From NCBI GenBank assembly GCA_007117785.1, contig SKFV01000259.1:1-14814 (forward strand): 14,814 nt of DNA. The letters are read 5' to 3'. Under the pieces are notes generated by a model, which had not been told where the DNA came from, did no database searches, and worked only from the letters and a program-made list of their open reading frames with translations. Source of the DNA: Pseudomonas sp. Its GTDB lineage: Bacteria > Pseudomonadota > Gammaproteobacteria > Pseudomonadales > Pseudomonadaceae. Position numbers and translations under genes: made by a program. Shown here piece after piece: positions 7,699 to 13,740 of the stretch (within the stretch, counting starts at the first letter, position 1; each line of letters opens with the position of its first letter).

Positions 7699-7855
7699 GC
7701 GGGGTTGCGGACCATCGGTTTCGGACCGTTAGATGCCAGGCGACCGCCAGGGATGGCGGAAGAGCAGAAAATGCAGGAGCAATTTTCTGTGGGCATCTAC
7801 GAGCCCCCAGGGACGGGTTCACGGCGTGTCCGGAACCGATGGTCCGCAACCCCGC
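7699..7855. mobile_element. MITE-like non-coding element with 28-bp terminal inverted repeats
   Basis: The ends 7699-7726 and 7828-7855 are inverted repeats matching at 27 of 28 positions (outer sequence GCGGGGTTGCGGACCATCGG). Inside are three further stems: TAGATGCC/GGCATCTA (7730-7737 with 7792-7799), CCGCCA-ggga-TGGCGG (7744-7759), and CAGAAAAT/ATTTTCTG (7765-7772 with 7782-7789). The whole element could extrude as a branched cruciform or fold as structured RNA. No target-site duplication is visible. Open frames through it on both strands are by-products of the symmetry, not genes. It resembles non-autonomous repeat elements scattered in gammaproteobacterial intergenic regions; the family name is unknown to me. 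It sits between rpe and gph. Confidence 0.8.
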
Positions 7856-7867
7856 CCCACCACACGA

Positions 7868-7873
7868 TATAAT
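7868..7873 (+). promoter_or_regulatory. Candidate -10 box (TATAAT) just before gph
   Basis: A perfect TATAAT lies 13 bases upstream of the gph ATG and 12 bases beyond the end of the inverted-repeat element. No recognisable -35 lies at 17 bp, where bases fall inside the element's right terminal repeat. If used, it would give a leader of only about seven bases, consistent with the lack of a ribosome-binding site before gph. Chance occurrence is possible. Confidence 0.35.
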
Positions 7874-7886
7874 CACCGGTTTTTTG

Positions 7887-8567
7887 ATGACCTCTCTCCA
7901 GCACCTATTCCCTGATCACCTCCCCCAGCTCGTCATGTTCGACCTCGACGGTACCCTGATCGATTCAGTACCGGACCTGGCGGCAGCGGTGGATCGCATG
8001 TTGCAGCAGCGTGGCTGCGCACCGGCCGGGGTCGACAGGGTGCGTTTGTGGGTGGGTAATGGTGCGCGGGTGCTGGTGCGGCGGGCGCTGGCAGGCAGCA
8101 TTGAGCATGCGGCGGTGGATGAGTTTGAAGCGGATGCCGCGCTGGCTGACTTTCTGCAGGCTTATGCCGCTGATCATTCGCGCAGCCAGTTGTACCCCGG
8201 TGTGCGTGATTATCTGGACCATCTGCAGCAGCAAGGCACCCCGCTGGCGCTGATCACCAACAAACCCAGCCGTTTTCTGGCGGACCTGCTCGCCGCGCAT
8301 GGTCTGCAGCAGCATTTCAGCTGGGTATTGGGCGGCGATAGCCTGCCAGTGCAGAAGCCGGACCCGGCGGCGCTGAATCAGGTATTGGCCGAGGCGGGCG
8401 TGAGTGCGCGACAGGCCTTGTTCATTGGCGACTCGCGCAGTGACATTCTTGCCGCCCGCGCAGCGGGTGTGCCGGTGGTAGCGGTGACCTATGGGTATAA
8501 TCATGGCCGGCCGATTGGCGAGGAAAACCCTGACCTGCTGGTTGATTCACTGGCTGTGCTCATATAG
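7887..8567 (+). CDS. gph: Phosphoglycolate phosphatase Gph (HAD superfamily)
   Basis: Gph dephosphorylates 2-phosphoglycolate, a by-product of DNA 3'-end repair and photorespiration-type chemistry. The 226-residue protein carries all HAD motifs: I, VMFDLDGTLIDS (Asp19 nucleophile, Asp21 acid/base); II, ALITNKPSRF; III, Lys157 in VQKPDPAAL; IV, FIGDSRSDILAA with Asp182 and Asp186. The helical cap lies between about residues 30 and 95. The ATG at 7887 is used because MTSLQHLFPDHLPQLVMFDLDG matches the homologue start; no Shine-Dalgarno sequence is seen. The catalytic domain is complete, but the protein stops at VDSLAVLI. As I recall, Pseudomonas Gph proteins are about 272 residues with a C-terminal tail, and a matching tail sequence is present just downstream in another frame (see the trp leader). 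Confidence 0.93.
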   Translation: MTSLQHLFPDHLPQLVMFDLDGTLIDSVPDLAAAVDRMLQQRGCAPAGVDRVRLWVGNGARVLVRRALAGSIEHAAVDEFEADAALADFLQAYAADHSRSQLYPGVRDYLDHLQQQGTPLALITNKPSRFLADLLAAHGLQQHFSWVLGGDSLPVQKPDPAALNQVLAEAGVSARQALFIGDSRSDILAARAAGVPVVAVTYGYNHGRPIGEENPDLLVDSLAVLI

Positions 8568-8568
8568 C
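8542..8568 (+). promoter_or_regulatory. Candidate promoter for the trp leader/trpE, overlapping the gph 3' end
   Basis: TTGATT at 8542-8547 (four of six to the -35 consensus) and TATAGC at 8563-8568 (TATA core) are separated by 15 bp, slightly short. A transcript would begin near 8575 and include the short Trp-rich leader before trpE. This is weak sequence evidence supported mainly by position. Confidence 0.3.
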
Positions 8569-8625
8569 CTACGGACTTCCCACCCGATGGATGAATCAGC
8601 CGTGTTTGTCAGCAACCGCAAACTG

Positions 8626-8670
8626 ATGATAGTCATCAAAGCGCTCGCCCGCTGGCGCTGGCGTGCCTGA
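8626..8670 (+). CDS. trpL: Putative trp operon leader peptide TrpL (14 aa, RWRW end)
   Basis: A 15-codon frame (with stop) directly upstream of trpE encodes MIVIKALARWRWRA, with two Trp codons (8653-8655 and 8659-8661) alternating with Arg immediately before the TGA. Clustered Trp codons in a short frame ahead of anthranilate synthase are the hallmark of ribosome-mediated attenuation, and trp genes of P. putida are reported to be attenuation-controlled. The frame is open further upstream: an ATG at 8587 would give a 27-residue version (MDESAVFVSNRKL plus the above), and it has no stop back to at least 8521. Neither ATG has a clear ribosome-binding site. An 11-codon frame (8591-8626) ends in TGATG exactly at this start and might couple its translation. 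From memory, ALARWRWRA also closes the Gph protein of other Pseudomonas, so this may double as a detached Gph tail. Confidence 0.65.
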   Translation: MIVIKALARWRWRA

Positions 8671-8721
8671 TTGATAGCACCTGCCCACCGCGCGCGCAGG
8701 TAACCGGTTTGTGTGACAACC
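8663..8721 (+). promoter_or_regulatory. Candidate trp attenuator structures between leader peptide and trpE
   Basis: Three short stems can be drawn after the Trp codons. GTGC 8663-8666 pairs with GCAC 8677-8680, right at the leader stop codon. ACCTGC 8679-8684 pairs with GCAGGT 8696-8701 and shares two bases with the first stem, so these two exclude each other. GGTT-t-GT 8706-8712 pairs with ACAACC 8716-8721 (one bulged base) and is followed by ATTTTG, a weak terminator-like form. Mutually exclusive pairing after stalled Trp codons fits attenuation, but each stem is short and a proper folding calculation is needed. Confidence 0.4.
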
Positions 8722-8743
8722 ATTTTGCCCCATGAGGCTGATC

Positions 8744-10222
8744 ATGACTGAAGAAGAATTCAATCGCCTGGCTGGCCAGGACTTCAACCGCATTCCTTTG
8801 GTGCGCGAAGTGCTGGCTGACCTGGACACCCCGCTGTCTACCTATCTGAAACTGGCCGATGGCCCCTATTCCTACCTGCTGGAATCCGTGCAGGGCGGCG
8901 AGAAGTGGGGGCGTTATTCGATTATTGGCTTGCCGGCGCGTACGGTTCTCAAGGTCTATGAGCATGACGTTAGCGTGTTGGTCGATGGCGTCGAGACCCA
9001 GCGGCTGGAGTGCGATGATCCTTTAGCTTTTGTCGAGGACTTCAAGGCGCGATACCGGGTGTCGGATATTCCCGGGCTGCCGCGGTTCAATGGCGGGCTG
9101 GTGGGCTATTTTGGCTATGACTGCGTGCGCTATGTCGAGCAGCGTCTGGCGCATTGCCCGAATCCTGATCCGCTGAACAATCCGGATATCCTGTTGATGG
9201 TCTCGGATGAGGTGGTGGTGTTCGACAACCTGGCCGGCAAGCTACACGCCATCGTGCTCGCCGATCCGTCAGCGCCGGGCGCTTTTACCGCCGCCAATAC
9301 GCGGCTGGATCAGTTGCTGGCGCAGTTGCGTGAGCCCTTGGCCCAACGCAAGGCCTTGTCGCTGGATAATCCGCCGGACTGCGAGCTGGACTATCGCGCC
9401 AGTTTTACCCGCGAGGATTACGAGCGTGCAGTAGATACGGTTAAGGAATATATCCTCGCCGGTGACTGCATGCAGGTGGTGCCCTCGCAGCGCATGAGTA
9501 TTGATTTCAAGGCCGCGCCCATTGACCTCTACCGTGCGCTGCGCAGCCAGAACCCGACCCCCTATATGTACTTTTTCAACTTCGACGACTTCCACGTAGT
9601 GGGCAGTTCGCCGGAAGTGCTGGTGCGCGTGGAGGATGGCGAAGTCACTGTACGGCCGATTGCCGGCACCCGTCCGCGCGGGGCCACGCCTGAGGCCGAT
9701 CTGGCGCTGGAAAAAGATCTGCTGGGTGATGCCAAGGAACTCGCAGAGCACCTGATGCTGATCGATCTGGGGCGCAATGATGTGGGACGCGTCGCCAGAA
9801 TCGGTCAGGTCGAGGTCACCGAGAAAATGGTCATCGAGCGCTACTCCAACGTGATGCACATTGTGTCCAACGTCAAAGGGCAGCTGCTGGACGAGCTGAA
9901 CCCGATGGATGCGCTGCGCGCCATTCTGCCGGCCGGCACCCTGTCCGGTGCGCCGAAGATTCGTGCCATGGAAATTATTGACGAGCTGGAGCCGGTCAAG
10001 CGTGGCGTCTATGGCGGCGCCGTCGGTTACTGGGCGTGGAACGGGAATATGGATACCGCGATTGCCATTCGCACCGCTGTGATAAAGAACGGCGAGCTGC
10101 ATGTGCAGGCCGGTGGCGGCATTGTCGCCGACTCGGTACCGGCCCTGGAGTGGGAAGAAACCATCAACAAGCGCCGCGCCATGTTCCGTGCAGTGGCCTT
10201 GGCCGAACAGTCGGCAGAGTGA
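8744..10222 (+). CDS. trpE: Anthranilate synthase component I TrpE
   Basis: TrpE condenses chorismate with ammonia, supplied by TrpG, to form anthranilate, the committed step of tryptophan synthesis. The 492-residue protein has the N-terminal anthranilate synthase domain with the Trp-feedback motif LLES (45-48) followed by VQGGEKWGRYS. The chorismate-binding domain carries PYMYFF, GSSPEVLVR, RPIAGTRPRGAT (304-315), the LIDLGRNDVGRVA block, and LSGAPKIRAMEIIDELEP. Feedback inhibition by Trp is therefore expected. An in-frame ATG exists at 8732, but ATG 8744 matches homologue starts and has TGAGG at 8733-8737 with six-base spacing. A Trp-rich leader peptide precedes it. TrpG follows after 10 bp, unlike P. 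aeruginosa, where trpE and trpGDC are far apart. Confidence 0.97.
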   Translation: MTEEEFNRLAGQDFNRIPLVREVLADLDTPLSTYLKLADGPYSYLLESVQGGEKWGRYSIIGLPARTVLKVYEHDVSVLVDGVETQRLECDDPLAFVEDFKARYRVSDIPGLPRFNGGLVGYFGYDCVRYVEQRLAHCPNPDPLNNPDILLMVSDEVVVFDNLAGKLHAIVLADPSAPGAFTAANTRLDQLLAQLREPLAQRKALSLDNPPDCELDYRASFTREDYERAVDTVKEYILAGDCMQVVPSQRMSIDFKAAPIDLYRALRSQNPTPYMYFFNFDDFHVVGSSPEVLVRVEDGEVTVRPIAGTRPRGATPEADLALEKDLLGDAKELAEHLMLIDLGRNDVGRVARIGQVEVTEKMVIERYSNVMHIVSNVKGQLLDELNPMDALRAILPAGTLSGAPKIRAMEIIDELEPVKRGVYGGAVGYWAWNGNMDTAIAIRTAVIKNGELHVQAGGGIVADSVPALEWEETINKRRAMFRAVALAEQSAE

Positions 10223-10232
10223 GGGAAACAGC

Positions 10233-10826
10233 ATGTTATTGATGATCGACAACTACGATTCCTTCACCTACAACGTGGTGCAGTACTTTGGCGAGCTGGG
10301 TGCCGAGGTCAAGGTGATCCGTAACGATGAACTGAGCATCGAGCAGATTGCCGACCTGCAGCCGGAGCGCATCGTGATTTCTCCCGGCCCGTGCACACCG
10401 ACCGAAGCGGGGGTGTCGGTGCCGGTGCTCAAACATTTCGCCGGACAGCTGCCGATTCTGGGTATCTGTCTCGGGCACCAGAGTATCGGTCAGGCCTTCG
10501 GGGGCCAGGTGGTGCGCGCACGGCAAGTGATGCACGGTAAGACCAGCACGGTTTTTCATCGCCAGCAGGGCGTATTCGAGGGCCTGGCCAATCCCCTGAC
10601 GGTCACCCGCTACCATTCTCTGGTGGTGAGTAATGACCCGCTGCCGGAGTGCCTGGAAGTGACCGCCTGGACCCAGCATGCCGATGGCAACGCGGATGAA
10701 ATCATGGGCCTGCGCCACCGAGAGTTTCTGATCGAAGGGGTGCAGTTCCACCCGGAATCCATCCTGTCTGAACAGGGCCATGAACTCTTGGCCAACTTCC
10801 TCAAGCAGCAAGGTGGCCGCCGCTAG
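10233..10826 (+). CDS. trpG: Anthranilate synthase component II TrpG (glutamine amidotransferase)
   Basis: TrpG hydrolyses glutamine and channels ammonia to TrpE; it may also serve p-aminobenzoate synthesis in bacteria lacking a separate PabA. The 197-residue protein is a class I glutamine amidotransferase with the triad visible: Cys79 in LGICLGHQS, and His173 and Glu175 in VQFHPESILSEQG. The oxyanion motif ISPGPCTPTEAG and the N-terminal MIDNYDSFTYN are typical. The ATG at 10233 follows GAGGGA (10221-10226) with six-base spacing. The frame runs open upstream into trpE, but those starts are not supported. It lies 10 bp after trpE and 20 bp before trpD, so it belongs to one trpEGDC operon. Neither fusion to trpE nor to trpD is present. 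Confidence 0.97.
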   Translation: MLLMIDNYDSFTYNVVQYFGELGAEVKVIRNDELSIEQIADLQPERIVISPGPCTPTEAGVSVPVLKHFAGQLPILGICLGHQSIGQAFGGQVVRARQVMHGKTSTVFHRQQGVFEGLANPLTVTRYHSLVVSNDPLPECLEVTAWTQHADGNADEIMGLRHREFLIEGVQFHPESILSEQGHELLANFLKQQGGRR

Positions 10827-10846
10827 GGCGCATAAGGAGATACAGC

Positions 10847-11893
10847 ATGGATATCAAGCAAGCGCTGGGCAAGGTGGTCGAGCAGATTGACCTGAACACC
10901 GACGAGATGCAGGACGTGATGCGCCAGATCATGACCGGTCAATGCACTGATGCGCAGATTGGTGGCTTTCTGGTCGCCCTGCGGATGAAAAGCGAAAGCA
11001 TTGATGAAATCACTGGCGCAGCACAGGTCATGCGCGAGCTGGCGTCAAAGGTCGAGATCAAGGCCGAGCGCCTGGTGGATACCTGCGGTACGGGCGGCGA
11101 TGGCGCCAATATTTTCAACGTGTCGACCGCGGCTGCGCTGGTCGTGGCTGCCGCTGGTGGTCAGGTCGCCAAGCACGGCAATCGTGCCGTCTCCGGCAAG
11201 AGTGGCAGTGCTGATCTATTGGAGGAAGCCGGCGTTTATCTGGATTTGAAGCCCGAACAAGTCGCCCGTTGCGTGGAAAGTGTTGGCGTCGGCTTTATGT
11301 TCGCCCCGGCGCACCACGGTGCAATGAAGCATGCCATTGGCCCGCGCCGCGAGCTGGGTATGCGCACCATTTTCAATATGCTGGGGCCGATGACCAATCC
11401 GGCCGGCGTACGCCATCAGGTGCTGGGGGTGTTCAGTCAGCAACTGTGCCGTCCCATGGCTGAAGTGCTCAAGCGGCTGGGTAGCGAGCACGTGCTGGTC
11501 GTTTGTGCCAAAGACGGACTGGATGAATTCAGCCTGGCCAGCCCAAGCCATGTGGCCGAGCTGAAAAACGGCGAAATCCATGAGTATGAAGTTAGTCCGG
11601 AAGATGTCGGTCTGAAGAGTCAGAGCCTGATTGGCCTCAGTGTGGAGAACCCACAGGCTTCGTTAGCCTTGATCCGCGATGCCCTGGGCAAGCGGGAGAG
11701 TGAAGCTGCCGAGAAAGCCGCTGACATGATCATTCTCAACGCCGGTGCCGCGCTCTATGCCATGGATCAGGCCGCGACGCTGAAAGAGGGCGTCGAGTTG
11801 GCCTCGGATGCGCTCTATTCCGGGCTGGCGCGAGAGAAGCTGGCCGAGCTGGTGGCCTTTACCAATGTTTTTCGTGAGGAGGCGGGCCAGTGA
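10847..11893 (+). CDS. trpD: Anthranilate phosphoribosyltransferase TrpD
   Basis: TrpD joins anthranilate to PRPP, giving N-(5-phosphoribosyl)-anthranilate. The 348-residue protein is of standard length. The glycine-rich PRPP loop CGTGGDGANIFNVST begins at Cys80. KHGNRAVSGKSGSADLLE (substrate binding), FMFAPAHHGAMKH and the NMLGPMTNPAG segment are all intact. A strong ribosome-binding site AAGGAG (10834-10839) precedes ATG 10847 with seven-base spacing. The stop codon overlaps the trpC start as GTGA, so translation of the two genes is coupled. Confidence 0.97.
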   Translation: MDIKQALGKVVEQIDLNTDEMQDVMRQIMTGQCTDAQIGGFLVALRMKSESIDEITGAAQVMRELASKVEIKAERLVDTCGTGGDGANIFNVSTAAALVVAAAGGQVAKHGNRAVSGKSGSADLLEEAGVYLDLKPEQVARCVESVGVGFMFAPAHHGAMKHAIGPRRELGMRTIFNMLGPMTNPAGVRHQVLGVFSQQLCRPMAEVLKRLGSEHVLVVCAKDGLDEFSLASPSHVAELKNGEIHEYEVSPEDVGLKSQSLIGLSVENPQASLALIRDALGKRESEAAEKAADMIILNAGAALYAMDQAATLKEGVELASDALYSGLAREKLAELVAFTNVFREEAGQ

Positions 11894-12684
11894 GCGTGCC
11901 AACCATTTTGCAGAATATTATTGCGCGCAAGCATGAGGAAGTGGCCGAGCGCAGTCAGCATACATCGTTGGCTGAGCTGGAAAAGCTGGCCGTCAGCGCT
12001 GATGCGCCGCGTGGTTTTTCCCGCGCCTTGATGGACAAGGCGGCGCGGCGTGAACCGGCGGTGATCGCCGAAATCAAGAAAGCCTCACCGAGTAAGGGTG
12101 TTCTGCGTGAGGATTTCGATCCTGCCGCGATTGCGCTCAGCTATGAGAAGGGTGGTGCGAGCTGTCTGTCGGTGTTGACCGACGTGGATTACTTTCAGGG
12201 CAGTGATGCGTATTTGCGCCAGGCGCGAGCCGCCTGTGCGCTCCCAGTAATCCGCAAGGATTTTCTGGTCGATCCTTATCAGGTGGTCGAAGCCCGTGCC
12301 ATGGGTGCCGACTGCATCTTGCTGATTGTCTCGGCGCTGGATGATGTGCAGTTGCATGAGTTGGCGTCGGTAGCCCGTACGCACAAGCTTGATGTGCTGG
12401 TGGAAGTGCACGATGGCGCTGAGCTCGAGCGGGCGCTGACGCTGGATACGCCGTTGATCGGTATCAACAATCGCAACCTGCATACCTTTGAGGTCACCCT
12501 GGATACCACCCTCGACCTGCTGCCCAAGATGCCGGATGACCGCTTACTGATCACTGAAAGCGGCATTCTCAACCGCGCCGATGTCGAGTTGATGCGTGCG
12601 CATGAGGTGTACAGCTATCTGGTGGGTGAGGTCTTTATGCGTGCCAAGGATCCGGGTGCCGAGCTCAAGCGCCTGTTTTTTTGA
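11890..12684 (+). CDS. trpC: Indole-3-glycerol-phosphate synthase TrpC
   Basis: TrpC closes the indole ring, converting carboxyphenylaminodeoxyribulose-5-phosphate to indole-3-glycerol phosphate. The 264-residue protein is a monofunctional TIM barrel; it is not fused to a TrpF domain, so phosphoribosylanthranilate isomerase must be elsewhere in the genome. Signatures are VIAEIKKASPSKG (58-70, with the catalytic Glu61 and Lys63 region), IRKDFLVDPYQV, GINNRNL (191-197) and ITESGI (221-226). Translation starts at GTG 11890, which overlaps the trpD stop and has an excellent TGAGGAGG (11875-11882) seven bases upstream. It is the last gene of the trp operon in this window. The next ORF is convergent, and a hairpin array follows. 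Confidence 0.96.
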   Translation: MSVPTILQNIIARKHEEVAERSQHTSLAELEKLAVSADAPRGFSRALMDKAARREPAVIAEIKKASPSKGVLREDFDPAAIALSYEKGGASCLSVLTDVDYFQGSDAYLRQARAACALPVIRKDFLVDPYQVVEARAMGADCILLIVSALDDVQLHELASVARTHKLDVLVEVHDGAELERALTLDTPLIGINNRNLHTFEVTLDTTLDLLPKMPDDRLLITESGILNRADVELMRAHEVYSYLVGEVFMRAKDPGAELKRLFF

Positions 12685-12709
12685 CCCGGTTTTAGCGCCG
12701 CTTGCGACG

Positions 12710-12826
12710 CTGTTTGTCGAGCGGGAGCTCGACACTCCCGGAACTCTGACGCGTTGCACTGTTGGGAAGGCCGAGTTCCACCTCGGCCAGCGGTGCCTGT
12801 TTGTCGAGCGGGAGCTCGACACTCCC
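12710..12826. repeat. Three-unit REP-like hairpin array between convergent trpC and the LysR gene
   Basis: Units 1 and 3 are identical 30-bp direct repeats (12710-12739 and 12797-12826, offset 87 bp). Each contains the stem GTCGAGC-ggga-GCTCGAC followed by ACTCCC. Between them, 12770-12789 forms GGCCGAG-ttccac-CTCGGCC. Read on the minus strand, this unit plus its flank aligns to the other units at 17 of 24 positions, so it is a diverged copy in opposite orientation. Alternating head-to-tail palindromes are the arrangement seen in bacterial REP/BIME clusters. The array fills the gap between two converging genes, where it could end transcription or protect mRNA 3' ends. Confidence 0.85.
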
Positions 12827-12834
12827 ATTAAGTC

Positions 12835-13740
12835 TCAGCCAGCATTCGCCTGTCGATAGGTATCTGCTTCCACCAATAACCAGTCCCTGAACGTCTGCAG
12901 TGTGGCGGACTCCGCCTTGCGTTCGGGTATCGCCAGGTAATAGGCGTTCTCGCTGTCAAAACTGTGCGCGCAGGGGTTGATCAGCTTGCCGCTGGCCAGT
13001 TCTTCGCGGATCAAAAAAGGTGGGATCAGGGCAATCCCCATGCCGTGCATGGCGGCCTGGGCGAGCATTGAAAACAGCTCTAGGCGAGTACCATTGAGGT
13101 CATGCTCAACCCGCATGCCCAACGAGGCAAACCATTGGCGCCAGGCATAGGGGCGGGTGCTTTGTTGCAGCAGGGGCAATTGTGCAATCTGCTCCGGTGA
13201 CAGCTCAGTACCCGGGGCTATCAGTGACGGGCTGCATACCGGTACCGGGGATTCATGCATCAAAAAATGCGCTTCGGTCCCTGACCAGTCGCCGTCGCCG
13301 AAATAGATGGCGGCATCGAATTCGGTGTCGGCAAACAGAAAGGGCCGGGTACGGTTGGTCAGGTTGATGGTCACGTGCGGATGTTGCACAAGAAAATTGT
13401 TCAGTCGAGGCAGCAGCCACTGGGTACCAAAGGTGGGGACCAGTGCCAGTTCCAGCGTGGCCGTCCCCTGATTACCCATGACTGACAGGGTGTCCCGTTC
13501 CACCGCATCCAGCCGATTGGCGATGCGCCGGCTATAGGTCTGGCCGGTTTCCGTCAGCTTGACCCCACGCCGGGTGCGGCGAAACAGCTGCACATCGAGA
13601 AACTCTTCCAGGTTGGCGATCTGCCGGCACACGGCACTCTGGGTCAGTGCCAGTTCTTCGGCGGCCTTGGTAAAGCTTTCATGGCGTGAAGCTGACTCGA
13701 AGCAGATCAGGGCCTGAGTCGGGGGTATTTTGCGGCGCAT
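12835..13740 (-). CDS. gcdR: LysR-family transcriptional regulator, probable GcdR (activator of glutaryl-CoA dehydrogenase)
   Basis: This 301-residue protein has a LysR winged helix-turn-helix at about residues 5-65 (FTKAAEELALTQSAVCRQIANLEEFLDVQLFRR) and a periplasmic-binding-protein-like effector domain of the GcvA-like type at about 90-295. It is divergent from gcdH across a 166-bp control region, the arrangement seen for GcdR in pseudomonads, where the regulator responds to glutarate and activates glutarate/lysine catabolism. The ligand is inferred from context only. The ATG at 13740 is chosen because MRRKIPPTQALICFESA matches typical LysR starts; the open frame reaches 13806 without support. 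A perfect palindrome ACAGGTAACCTGT abuts this start codon and would cover its ribosome-binding site, suggesting autoregulation. The family call is very secure; the GcdR name is likely. Confidence 0.85.
   Translation of the reverse strand: MRRKIPPTQALICFESASRHESFTKAAEELALTQSAVCRQIANLEEFLDVQLFRRTRRGVKLTETGQTYSRRIANRLDAVERDTLSVMGNQGTATLELALVPTFGTQWLLPRLNNFLVQHPHVTINLTNRTRPFLFADTEFDAAIYFGDGDWSGTEAHFLMHESPVPVCSPSLIAPGTELSPEQIAQLPLLQQSTRPYAWRQWFASLGMRVEHDLNGTRLELFSMLAQAAMHGMGIALIPPFLIREELASGKLINPCAHSFDSENAYYLAIPERKAESATLQTFRDWLLVEADTYRQANAG

Noticed and set aside
7627..7876. Small open frames on both strands through the rpe-gph gap
   Set aside because: Both encode similar peptide ends (GLRTIG..., RNRWSATP) only because the DNA there is an inverted repeat; no independent coding evidence.
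8732..8743. Alternative trpE start at ATG 8732
   Set aside because: It would place the Shine-Dalgarno-like TGAGG inside the coding sequence and add four residues not expected from homologues; ATG 8744 has correct spacing.
9269..10252. 327-codon minus-strand open frame antisense to trpE
   Set aside because: It is a His/Gln-rich translation typical of a reverse-strand shadow, lies wholly over conserved trpE sequence, and has no domain.
12676..12682. Run of seven T at the end of trpC as an intrinsic terminator tract
   Set aside because: It encodes the last Phe codons of TrpC, and no stable hairpin directly precedes it. Termination more likely involves the downstream hairpin array.
12710..12826. 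Possible minimal CRISPR array (two identical 30-bp repeats)
   Set aside because: Only two copies, a 57-bp gap holding a related inverted hairpin rather than a spacer, and no cas genes. REP cluster fits better.
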